In this document: positions 1-8,290 of the stretch, in pieces
Layout: every line of letters starts with the position of its first letter
Position numbering within the stretch: position 1 is the first letter of the stretch
From: Aureococcus anophagefferens
Lineage: Eukaryota > Sar > Pelagophyceae > Pelagomonadales > Pelagomonadaceae
Direction of reading: 5' to 3'
Length of the DNA: 64,000 bases
Assembly (NCBI RefSeq): GCF_000186865.1
Contig: NW_008705578.1
Location: forward strand, 736,274-800,273
Notes under the pieces: generated by a model
What the model was told of the DNA's origin: nothing
The model's input: the letters and a program-made list of their open reading frames with translations, nothing else
Databases searched by the model: none
Translations under genes and position numbers: made by a program

Positions 1-432
1 GTCGACGTCGACGCGAGAAAGTTGGACATGGCGCGGCACAACGCGGCGATCTACGGCGTCGCGGACCGCATCGACTTCGTCGCCGCGGACGCGATCGGGC
101 TCCTGCCGACGCTCAAGGCGGACGCGGTCTTCCTCTCGCCGCCCTGGGGCGGGCCGGACTACGGCGACGACTTCGACGTCGCCGCGATCCGCGTGGGCGG
201 CGTCGACGGCGTCGGCCTGCTCGCGCTCGCGCTCGCGGCCGCGCCGCGCGTCGCCTACTACCTTCCGCGGACGACGTCCGCGGCCGCCATCGCGGCGGCG
301 GCGGCGCGGGCCGGCGCGGCGCGCGGGGGCATCCGCGTCGAGGCCCACTACCTCAACCACCGGCTCAAGGCGAAGACCGCCTACGTCGGCTGGCCCGCGG
401 ACCACGCGTGGCCGAAGAATGGGAAAACTTAA
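1..432 (+). CDS. TGS1: Trimethylguanosine synthase, C-terminal part (5' truncated by window)
   Basis: The reading frame is open from base 1 to the TAA at 430-432, so the N-terminus lies outside the window. The visible 143 codons start in the SAM-binding half of the methyltransferase fold (VDVDARKLDMARHNA, the acidic end of strand 2). They then carry LSPPWGGPDY, the SPPWGG catalytic motif that marks RNA cap guanine-N2 methyltransferases. TGS1 converts the m7G cap of snRNA and snoRNA to trimethylguanosine, in the nucleus or Cajal-body-like compartments. The apparent ATG at 28 is internal to the conserved fold and is not the start. Family assignment is firm; completeness upstream cannot be judged. 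Confidence 0.9.
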   Translation, partial: VDVDARKLDMARHNAAIYGVADRIDFVAADAIGLLPTLKADAVFLSPPWGGPDYGDDFDVAAIRVGGVDGVGLLALALAAAPRVAYYLPRTTSAAAIAAAAARAGAARGGIRVEAHYLNHRLKAKTAYVGWPADHAWPKNGKT

Positions 433-613
433 CGAGGCGTCCGTCCCCCCACTTGCCCGAGCTCCTCGGCGACGTTAATAACGGCGACGACACCGCAAGG
501 CCTACTGCAATCTGACTGCAAGTGCAGTGCAAGCTACGCATGCTGAATCGCATGATGGGCGGCCTGAAGCGAGACGCGTCTGATCGCACGATGGGCAGCG
601 TGAAGCGCCGCGC

Positions 614-1651
614 ATGAAGCGCCTCCACGACGACGCCGACGAGGCCTCGTCGCCGGCGGCGCCGGCGCTGCATTCCGACTACGTCGACGACGACTACGAC
701 CGCGCGGAGTCGCGCAAGCGCGCGGCAGACAATCTGACGCTCTGGGACCACGCCGTCACCTGCGCCCTCGTGACGTCGACGGTGCTGCTGAGCACGATCC
801 TGCTGTGCCTCGTGCGCCAGAAGGGCCGCGTCGGCGCCGGCGGCCGGCTCCGGGGCCTCGCGCTCGCCGCGGCGCGCGGCGACTACGTGCCCGGCGAGGG
901 CTCCTACTACAAGCGCGTGTTGCTGCGCGGGCCGCCGCAGAGCTGCGCCGGCGACATCCTCGGCGGCGGCGCCTGCGCCCTGCAAACGAACAGCATCACG
1001 GCCGTCGTCCTCGTGCTCTTCGGCGTCGACGTCGGGAAATTGGACGCGAGCCTCGCGCGCGCGGAGGGTTCGCGCTACCCCGTCGTCCACGCGACGGGCG
1101 AGTGCGACGGCGCGGCCTTCGCGGCGCGCGGCGGCCGGCCGGACGTGCTGTGCCTGCCCTGCTGCCGCGGCTTCGCGGGGAGCGACAACGCCAAGGTCGG
1201 CCGGGAGATGGTCGACCGCCTCTTCCACGGCCTCCGCGCCGCGCTCGCGGCGGCTCCCGACGCGGCCTACGTGCTCAAGGTCGAGGACGACACGGCCGTC
1301 GACTTCGACAACTTGGACCGCTTCCTCAACTGCCGGCCGCTCTGCTCGGCGACGCTCTACGGCAACTGCCGCCGCGAGGCCCACGAGCCGCGGCCCTACT
1401 GCGACGGCGGGAGCGGCTACCTCCTGAGCCGGGACCTCGCCGCGCGGCTCCTCGCGACGGAGCCGCCGCCGGGGCCCGAGGACGTCGCCTTCTCGAACCA
1501 CGTCGTCGACCACGGGGGGCGGCTCACGCGCTCGTGCGGCTTCAACGGCGCGTGCCACGGCGGCAGCGACCCGCGAGGCTACGCGGGGAGCCCGCCCGCG
1601 TGCGTGGCGTTCCTCCCGGGCGACGTCACGACGCACCGGTGCTATTCGTAA
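614..1651 (+). CDS. GT31-like (beta-1,3-galactosyltransferase/fringe type) Golgi glycosyltransferase
   Basis: A 345-residue type II membrane protein: a charged cytosolic N-terminus, one hydrophobic anchor at about residues 46-67 (CALVTSTVLLSTILLCLV), then a lumenal domain. The lumenal part has KVEDDT at about residue 222, the DxD metal/nucleotide-sugar motif of GT31 enzymes. This is followed by a GSGYLLSRDLA segment and a PEDVAFSN segment, which occupy the places of the GT31 GGxYxxS and EDV motifs. It probably adds a hexose or HexNAc in the Golgi; the sugar specificity cannot be read. Start: first ATG in frame, followed at once by the charged N-tail. The last codons and the stop are duplicated immediately downstream (1606-1744). 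The gene is convergent with the RSH gene. Confidence 0.7.
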   Translation: MKRLHDDADEASSPAAPALHSDYVDDDYDRAESRKRAADNLTLWDHAVTCALVTSTVLLSTILLCLVRQKGRVGAGGRLRGLALAAARGDYVPGEGSYYKRVLLRGPPQSCAGDILGGGACALQTNSITAVVLVLFGVDVGKLDASLARAEGSRYPVVHATGECDGAAFAARGGRPDVLCLPCCRGFAGSDNAKVGREMVDRLFHGLRAALAAAPDAAYVLKVEDDTAVDFDNLDRFLNCRPLCSATLYGNCRREAHEPRPYCDGGSGYLLSRDLAARLLATEPPPGPEDVAFSNHVVDHGGRLTRSCGFNGACHGGSDPRGYAGSPPACVAFLPGDVTTHRCYS

Positions 1652-1744
1652 TGTTTGCTATCTTACATCGCGCGGCGTTCCTCCCGGGCGACGTCACGAC
1701 GCACCCGGTCCGGTGCTACTCGTAATTTTTGTGCTATCTTACAT
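1606..1744. repeat. Tandem duplication of a gene 3' end, about 65-70 bp per copy
   Basis: Copy 1 (1606-1668) carries the last codons, the stop and the downstream bases of the GT31-like gene. Copy 2 (1674-1744) begins with the same 31 bases. It then differs by a 6-base insertion, a silent change and a 2-base insertion, and ends in the same GCTATCTTACAT. The final TTA of copy 2 is the stop codon of the convergent RSH gene on the other strand. The duplication therefore sits exactly on the junction of two gene ends. Confidence 0.9.
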
Positions 1745-4021
1745 GGCGCTGTCGATGGTCTTTTGCCTCGCGACCTCGTAGAGCCGCTGCTCCTCGCGGA
1801 AGTACGCGCGGAGCTTGGCCCGCGTGGACCGGCGCTGGGCCATGCGGAGCCAGTCGAGCTGGGGCCGCGCGTCCTCGGACGTGGACACGGAGACGACGTC
1901 GCCGTTCTTGAGCTCGTAGCTCAGCTGGACCTCCTGGCCGTTGACGTAGGCCGTCGCGACCTTGAGGCCGATCTCCGTGTGGATGTGGAACGCGGCGTCC
2001 AACACCGTCGCGCCGCGGCTCAGGTCGAGGATCTGGCCGTCGCGCAGGAAGACGAAGACGCGCTTCCCCAGCACCTCCTTGCGGATCGTCTCGACGAACT
2101 CGCGCGAGCTGTGGATCTCGTGCTGCCAGTCCTTGACGGAGTTGAGCCACGACACCGCGTAGGGCTTGGCGACGCCGCGGCGGCCGTCCGCGGGCTCGCC
2201 GTCGTCGTCGAGGTCCTCGACGCTGAAGAGGCCGTCCTTGTAGAGCCAGTGGGCGGCCATGCCGTGCTCCGCGACCTCGTGCATCCAGGCCGTGCGGATC
2301 TGGACCTCGACGACCTGGTCCTCGGCCTCGCGGCGGAGCGACGCGTGGAGCGACTGGTAGCCGTTGGGCTTCGGGAAGGAGATGTAGTCCTTGACGCGCG
2401 GCACGGCCTCGCAGCCCTTGAGCTGCTGCACGAGGCCGAGCACGTGGTAGCAGAGCCAGGTGGACCGCTCGCGCCAGGCCTCCAGGGGCTCGGCCGCGCC
2501 GTCGCGCGGCACCTCGAGGACGACGCGGAGCGCGACGACGTCGGGCACGCCGTCCAAATCCTGGTCGTCGAGGACGTAGGGCGCGTCCGCCGCGTCCTCG
2601 AGCTCGAAGGAGCCAAAGGCCGGGCCGTGGCCGCCCTCGCGCCCCGCGCCCCAGAGCCCGCCCGCGGGCGCGACGGCCGCGACCGGCGCCGCGCCGCCGC
2701 TCGGCGCGAAGACCTCGGCCGTGAGCATCGCGCGCCGCTCCTCGACGGCGCGCTCCATCTTCAGCCAGAGGCTGTAGAGCTCCTTCGTGCGGCCGCTGAC
2801 GCTCACCTTGACGCCCCTCAACTTCGGGTCCGCCGCGAGGCGCGCCTCCAAGGCCTTGCGGCTGCCCTTGAGCGCGGACTCGTAGCGGGACCGCCGCACC
2901 TCGAGCGCGGCCTCGAGCGCCGCGTAGGGCCCCGGGTGGGCGTAGCGGAACGCCCAGTCCTCGAGCTCGGCCTTGAACGTCCACAGGCCCAGGCGGTGCG
3001 CGAGCGGCGCGAAGATCTCGAGCGTCTCGCGCGCGATGCGCAGCTGCTTGTGCCGCGGCATGTGTTCTAAGGTCCGCATGTTGTGGAGCCGGTCCGCGAG
3101 CTTGACGATGATGATGCGGTAGTCGTCGGTCATGGAGATGAACATCTGGCGCAAATTCTCGAGCTGCTCGCGCTCCTTGTCGCTCGCGGGCGGCGCCGTC
3201 TCCGGGTCGCCGAACGCGGCCCGGAGGCCCCGCGCGCGGCGCCGGTCGCTGTCGAGCTCGCCGTCGGGCACCTTGGCGAGCTTGGGGAGCTTCGAGACCT
3301 TCGTCTCGCCCTCGACGATGGCGCGCACGTCGGCGCCGAACGTCGCCTCGATCTCCTCGAGCGTGACGGCCGTGTCCTCGACGGTGTCGTGGAGGAGGCC
3401 CGCCGCGACGGTCTCGCGGTCCATGCCGAGGCCGCAGAGCAGGCCCGCCACGGCGACGGGGTGGACGATGAAGGGCTCGCCGGAGCGGCGCATCTGGCCC
3501 GCGTGCGCGCCGTGCGCGACGCGGAGCGCGTCGTGGACGAACGACAGCGCTTCGTGCGACTTCAGGTACGCGCACCGCTTCTTGAGCTCGGCCCAGTCCC
3601 GCGCCACGGCGCGGTCGTCGGCGAGGGCCGCGCGGTCCTTGAGGCTCCGAATTCGTAGCGCCGTGACGTTGCCCGCGAGCTTCTGCTCGCGGTCGCTCGT
3701 GCCCCGCTGCGCCGCCGCCCAGTCGTCGAGGAGCTCGCGCCGCTTCCAGAGGCTGCGCAGGGGGCGGCCCAGGCCGCCCCGCAATCGTCCGCGGTCCGTC
3801 GACGCGACGTCGAAGTCGAAGACCTCCGGCGCGTCCTCGGGGAAGCGCCGCAGGACCGTGGCGCGCCGCGGCGCGCGCCGGATTGAAGCGGGACGGAACG
3901 TCGAGGTGCTCGCGACGAGCAGGGCGGCGAGGAGCGTCGTTTTCGGGCCCGCGAGGGCCCGCAGGGGTGCAGAGGGCCTTGCCCGCCCCCCCCGATCCGC
4001 CCCGCGGTTCTGAGTGCGCAT
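1739..4021 (-). CDS. RSH: Plastid RelA/SpoT homologue (ppGpp synthetase/hydrolase)
   Basis: A 760-residue bifunctional-looking RSH. The N-terminus has a hydrophobic stretch ending in VASTSTF and an Arg-rich stretch, as in stramenopile bipartite plastid presequences. The HD hydrolase domain (about residues 185-320) keeps VHP, the HD-ED pair in LLHDTVEDT, and ADRLHNMR. The synthetase domain shows RVKDYISFPKPNGYQSLH (about residue 540) and VEVQIRTAWMHEVAEHG. A TGS domain (about 650-712) begins FVFLRDGQILDL. No ACT domain is seen. The enzyme makes or breaks ppGpp, the stringent alarmone that tunes plastid transcription and translation. Both sets of catalytic signatures look intact. Start is the only early ATG that includes the presequence. 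Single exon. Confidence 0.9.
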   Translation of the reverse strand: MRTQNRGADRGGRARPSAPLRALAGPKTTLLAALLVASTSTFRPASIRRAPRRATVLRRFPEDAPEVFDFDVASTDRGRLRGGLGRPLRSLWKRRELLDDWAAAQRGTSDREQKLAGNVTALRIRSLKDRAALADDRAVARDWAELKKRCAYLKSHEALSFVHDALRVAHGAHAGQMRRSGEPFIVHPVAVAGLLCGLGMDRETVAAGLLHDTVEDTAVTLEEIEATFGADVRAIVEGETKVSKLPKLAKVPDGELDSDRRRARGLRAAFGDPETAPPASDKEREQLENLRQMFISMTDDYRIIIVKLADRLHNMRTLEHMPRHKQLRIARETLEIFAPLAHRLGLWTFKAELEDWAFRYAHPGPYAALEAALEVRRSRYESALKGSRKALEARLAADPKLRGVKVSVSGRTKELYSLWLKMERAVEERRAMLTAEVFAPSGGAAPVAAVAPAGGLWGAGREGGHGPAFGSFELEDAADAPYVLDDQDLDGVPDVVALRVVLEVPRDGAAEPLEAWRERSTWLCYHVLGLVQQLKGCEAVPRVKDYISFPKPNGYQSLHASLRREAEDQVVEVQIRTAWMHEVAEHGMAAHWLYKDGLFSVEDLDDDGEPADGRRGVAKPYAVSWLNSVKDWQHEIHSSREFVETIRKEVLGKRVFVFLRDGQILDLSRGATVLDAAFHIHTEIGLKVATAYVNGQEVQLSYELKNGDVVSVSTSEDARPQLDWLRMAQRRSTRAKLRAYFREEQRLYEVARQKTIDSAM

Positions 4022-4216
4022 GCTGCTGAATCAGCCGCGACGGCAAGGTACGCCGAGCGGAGAAGCCGCAGAAGCCGGCCGGAGCGCGAGAGCCACGAGC
4101 TGTAGAATTGTAGAATCTTCATCATTTAGGTGAAGGGGGTCTTGCCGGCGGCTAAGGTGAAGTGAGTGAAGTCCGCGGCGTTCCTGCCCATCGTTTCATT
4201 GGCCCCACTCGCAGCG

Positions 4217-5999
4217 ATGTTGTTAACAATCTTCTTGGCGCTCGCGCCGCGGGCGGCGCTGGCCGTGACCTGCGATGCCTGCGGCGAGTCGGCGACCTAC
4301 ACGGAGACGCTGAGCTGGATGAACGGGTACCAGCGACGGCGCATTGCCGCCGCGGGCTGCCCCAACCACTACTCGTACCCCCCCGCGTCCCCGACGCCCG
4401 AAGCGGCGCGCGACCGCCCCTCGGCGTCGCAGGTACTGTTCCGGCAAGGACATCCGCGGCTGCGGCGGCAACTACGGCGAGGGCACGGAGACGAAGGCCG
4501 ACGTGCTCGACCTGGAGTTCGACGTGCCCGCCATCCCCGTCATCGCCAGCACCGTCGAAGACTTCGAGTGCTCCATGGGCGCGATCGGCATCGCGCTCAA
4601 CGGCGTGCAGTTCTACGGCGGCGCCGTGGAGCGGACCGACGACGACGACCCGGGCTGCGAGCTGCTGGACGTGAGCTCGACGCGCGGCGAGTGGATGGGC
4701 TTCGACTTTTGCAGCGGCCACACGGGCGGCGCGAACGGCTTCAACCCGTACCACTACCACTTCCCGCCGAGCTGCCTCCTGGACCAGGCGGGCGCGCGCG
4801 CGCGCGGCGCGAACCACCGCGAGACGACGAGCGTGAGCCACAGCCCCCAGATCGGCTGGGCCCTCGACGGCTTCCCCGTCTACGGCCCGCGCGGCGCGAA
4901 CGGCACGGAGATGGAGCACGCGGCGAACGGCTGCGTCGGGTCGCACTGCCTCGACTTCTGCAGCGGCCGCGAGGAGGCGCTCCCGGGCGTCGACGACTTC
5001 CTCTACCGCTACTACGTGACCGGCCCGACGTCGGACCTCTACTCGCTCCCGTCGGACCCGAAGCCGCCCGCGTCGGACTACCCGTTCACGTTCCGGTGCT
5101 ACCGGGGCTGCGTCTGGTCGGACCTCGTCTCCGAGACGAACCGCTGCACCCGGGGCAGCGCGGGCGTCGCGGACGACTACGTGCCCCGCAAGGCCGTCGG
5201 CTACACGGACAAGTACGTCTCCGCGGAGGCGACGGCCTACTGGTACGCGCAGAACGGCGACGACGCGATGGCGCCGCTCTGCGCGTCCGAGCCGACGGCC
5301 GCGCCGACGACGGCGACCTGGGCGCCGACGACGGAAGCGCACCTGAAGATCTGCGCGACGGAGACGGCGGGCCAGCGCGGCACCTGCGAGGCCGCCGGCG
5401 GCGTGTGCTACACCGCGGAGGCCCACTGCGTCGGCGACGGCGGCGCGTTCCTCGCGAACCGGTGCGGCGCGGACTGCGGCTGCTGCGTCAAGCAGCCGTC
5501 GCCGGCCCCGACGCCGGCCCCGACGCCCGCGCCGTCGCCCGCGCCGACCACGGCCGCGCCGTCGATCGACCCGGCGTGCCCGCTCGTCGCGGACGCGCAG
5601 GCGTCGCGCTGCGCGGACCGCGGCGGCGAGTGCTACGCGTCGAACCACACGTGCGAGGCGGGCCGCGGCGGCGTCTTCCTCGCGAACCTGTGCGGCGACG
5701 GCGCGGCCGACGCCGACGAGCCCTGCGGCTGCTGCGTGAGGATGCCGTCGGCCGCGCCGACGTGGGCGCGCGCGGCCGCGTCGGCCGCTCTGGCGGACGA
5801 CGAGGACCCGGGCACGGCGGGCTTCAATTCGCTCTACGTCATTCTCGTCCTCACCTTCATGTCGCTCGTCATCTTTTCCCTCGCGGCCGTCGGCAAGTTC
5901 CAGTACGACAAGCTCAAGGCCCTCGAGCACAAGACCGAGCGCCACCGCATGAGCACTCGGACCCGGACCGAGATGGTCGCCGCCCCGGCCGTGGTCTAG
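4217..5999 (+). CDS. YHYH-domain membrane protein with two Cys-rich modules
   Basis: Two exons, 4217-4374 and 4433-5999, with a 58-base GT-AG intron (GTACCC...GTCGCAG). Splicing restores HYSYCSGKDIRG and gives 574 residues. Order: signal peptide (1-17); YHYH domain with NPYHYHFPPSC at about 156 and GWALDGFPVYGP at about 193; a Cys-rich module (about 359-405, ending CGCCV); a Pro/Thr-rich linker; a second Cys-rich module (about 434-490, also ending CGCCV); one transmembrane helix (about 519-541); a short basic tail. This is a type I surface or endomembrane protein. The YHYH domain occurs in bacteria and marine protists and has no settled function. The start is the first ATG and directly begins the signal peptide. 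Confidence 0.8.
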
Positions 6000-6049
6000 A
6001 GAGCGTGCCCGCGCGCGCCCCAAGTCCCCCCCGCGCCGCGTTTTCCCTT

Positions 6050-7048
6050 TTACAGCGTGCGGAGCAGCGGCCGGTGGACGTCGAGCATGGCCAGGAGGTC
6101 CGCCGCGGGCCGCGGCGCGGCGCCGCGGACCTCGTCGCCGACCACGCGCGGGCTCGAGTTGATGCCGTGCTCGACGTGGAAGAAGAGGCCGACGTCGTCG
6201 TCGACGGCGTGGACGGCGGCAGCCTCCGCGGCGACGTCCTCGCCCAGTTCGATGCGCGGGAACTCGAAGAGCGCGCCCGTCGTCTTCATGCGCCGCGAGT
6301 GCAGGAACGATTCGCCGCGCGTCATCTTGCCCGAGGGCCGGACGCGCTCGATGCGGTCGCACCACGTCAAATAGTTGTACCACCCGTTCAGGGACACCAT
6401 GTCGCCGCCGCAGTGCCGGAGGTGCGGGAGGAGGACTTCGAGGTAGCGCGGGCCGTACCTACGACGCGCGGCGGTGCGCGGACGGGCGTCGCGAACGACG
6501 CACAGGTTATCGTCGTCGAAGTGCGCGACGACGTCGCCCTTCGCGAGCTTCACCAACTCGGTGCGCTTCTCGCCGAGCGTGAGCGCGTCGTCGGCCGTGT
6601 GGACGTAGCGCACGCGCGCGTCGGAGAGCACGTCCGGCGCGTCGAAGGCCGGCGACCGCGGGCCGCCCGTGTCCAAGACGACCATCTCCAGATTCGGGTA
6701 GCGCTGGGCCCGGAAGGACGCGAGCGTGAGCGCGTGGTAGGCGTGGCGCTTCGGGTACGTCGGCACGACGACGGACACGAGCGGGAGCTCCGCGGGGTCC
6801 TCGTCCTCGTGAACGGTACCGAACATGTGGAACGTCGGCGTCTCGAGGAGGCAGCGGCCCGTCGACGCGCGGCAGCAGGCCTCGCGCTCCTTCGCCGCGA
6901 TCTCCCGCTGGCGGCGCGCCGTCTCCGCGGGCGGCGCCGCGGCCATGCCCGGCGGAGGCTCCGCGAAGCCCCACTTCAGGTACCTACGACGTCGCGGCCG
7001 TCGAGGTCGTCGGCTACGGTGCGGGCGACGCGGACGATACTCGTCCAT
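6050..7048 (-). CDS. Family 2 glycosyltransferase
   Basis: Proposed CDS complement(6050..6458, 6504..6983, 7041..7048), 298 residues. The two introns are 45 bases (6459-6503) and 57 bases (6984-7040), both ending CGTAG before GTAC. The 45-base intron is in frame, so the raw ORF reads through it. Removing it joins HFDDDN to LYGPRYLEVL, which is what a GT2 fold expects after the DxD. The fold opens with PLVSVVVPTYPKR and includes ALTLGEKRTELV and then AHFDDDN. A short Cys/Arg-rich N-tail precedes it, with no signal peptide. The ATG at 7048 has a strong context (AACATGG), but the frame stays open upstream to an ATG at 7303, so a longer N-terminus is possible. The donor sugar is unknown. Confidence 0.7.
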   Translation of the reverse strand: MDEYRPRRPHRSRRPRRPRRRRYLKWGFAEPPPGMAAAPPAETARRQREIAAKEREACCRASTGRCLLETPTFHMFGTVHEDEDPAELPLVSVVVPTYPKRHAYHALTLASFRAQRYPNLEMVVLDTGGPRSPAFDAPDVLSDARVRYVHTADDALTLGEKRTELVKLAKGDVVAHFDDDNLCVVRDARPRTAARRRYGPRYLEVLLPHLRHCGGDMVSLNGWYNYLTWCDRIERVRPSGKMTRGESFLHSRRMKTTGALFEFPRIELGEDVAAEAAAVHAVDDDVGLFFHVEHGINSSPRVVGDEVRGAAPRPAADLLAMLDVHRPLLRTL

Positions 7049-7124
7049 GTTTCGCGGTTCGCGGAACCGAAGGTCGGCGCGGAGCGCGAGCTCGTCGCGT
7101 CCCGCGTCGCGCCGAGGTGGCTCA

Positions 7125-7220
7125 GCTGCGATGCATCTCGGTGCCTCCGCTACGTCGCGTCTCGGCGCCTCTGCCGCCTCGCGTTTTGGCAGCTCTGCTG
7201 CCTCGCGTCTGGGCGCGTCG
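7125..7220. repeat. Four degenerate 24-bp tandem repeats
   Basis: Units begin at 7125, 7149, 7173 and 7197, each close to GCTGCCTCGCGTCTCGGCGC plus CTCT. They lie just upstream of the GT2 start, in a frame still open on the minus strand, where they would encode repeats like EAAEAPRR. They may be an extended N-terminus or promoter-proximal DNA. Confidence 0.75.
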
Positions 7221-7301
7221 CCTGCGCTTTGCAACCAGCCCTGCGCGGCAATCGATGGATCGCCTTCTTGACGCGCACGCAAGAAGGCCTTGAAACTCGA
7301 C

Positions 7302-8132
7302 ATGAACCTCGATGGGCTGCCTAGAGGCCTCACATCGTCTTTTGACAGCACAGAAGTGAAGCCAGCGTGTCCCGCAACATCCTCAACCGCCGCCGAGCAT
7401 CTCCCGGACTTCCTCGAAGCGGCGGCCTCGCACTCGCGCCATGCGCGGAATCCAAAGCAACGACAGACAATGCCCCACGCCTTCGCCGTGCCGCAGCCGG
7501 TCGTCGTCGCCGCGCAGCAGCCGATCGGCCTGCCGCGCAACATTCCAGCGTCGCCATCAGGCAAAGGGCCAACACGCATTCCGTAGGTCCCTGGGGCAGC
7601 CCGAAGCAGCCGCAGCGCTGTGGACTGGCCATCGAGGCCGTGAAGCTGCTCGCTCGTCAGCATCGCTGCGTGTCGCAGGTGATCTGCGCGCACTCGGCCG
7701 AAGCCGCGGCCCTGGGCGTCGGCGTCGGCGAGGCGAGCGGCGGCGCGGCCGCGCGCCGCGCGGCCGTCACGCTGTGGCGGTGCGCCCGGGAGGGGCTCAG
7801 CTTCGAGGCCCAGCGGGCGTGCCGCTTCCTCCACGCGCACGGCGTGCCGGTCCGCTCGCGCGGCGTCCCTGGCCCGACATCGGCGCCCCACCGCGCGGCC
7901 GTAGGTGTCGTACGTGCTCCTCGCCGCGACGGAGGCGGGCGCGCGCGCGGTCGTCGGCGCGTCGCTCCGCGCGTCGGCGGACATGGCGCCCCTCGAGGCC
8001 CTGCGGGCGAACGCCGCCTTCGTCTGGCGCGAGGCGACGCGCCGGCCCGACCTCTGGAGCCCGCCGGAGGCGACGGCGCGGCGCGTCGACGCGACCTGCC
8101 TCGCGCTCGCCCGCAAGGCCGCGGCGCACTAG
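7302..8132 (+). CDS. Unrecognised small protein; 5' structure uncertain
   Basis: The 3' part is well supported. An exon ends GGCGTGCCG at 7849, a 55-base intron 7850-7904 ends CCGTAG, and the last exon 7905-8132 continues VSYVLLAATEAGARAVVG in phase. The coding part is Ala-rich and helical, with AIEAVKLLARQH and FEAQRACRFLHAHG. Upstream, the acceptor CCGTAG at 7586 fits an intron 7369-7586 joined to an exon from the ATG at 7302; that gives MNLDGLPRGLTSSF as N-terminus but is only one possible model. I do not recognise the family. The proposed ATG shares a CATG with a possible minus-strand start at 7303, and both cannot be right without overlapping transcripts. Confidence 0.4.
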
Positions 8133-8290
8133 GCCGGCGCCCGACCCGCTCCGCGCGTTTGGAACGCGCGTCGACGCCCCATATTAACAGAAACCTGCAC
8201 AGCGACCCTACTTCGAGGCGGCTTGAATCATGATCGAGGCGGATTCCGCGGATCCAGGTTGGCTCACCCGAACGGCTCAGACGAGTTCCC

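Noticed and set aside
365..1636. Long minus-strand ORF opposite the GT31-like gene, and many similar long ORFs in other frames (for example 4152-6383 minus, 14966-17947 minus, 19777-23412 minus, 35163-38594 minus)
   Set aside because: Arg/Ala/Val-rich translations without domains are typical shadows in very GC-rich DNA, where stop codons are scarce; each lies opposite a gene with clear motifs.
7125..7220. Regularly spaced 24-bp repeats, possible CRISPR
   Set aside because: Units are contiguous and degenerate, with no unique spacers, in eukaryotic DNA.
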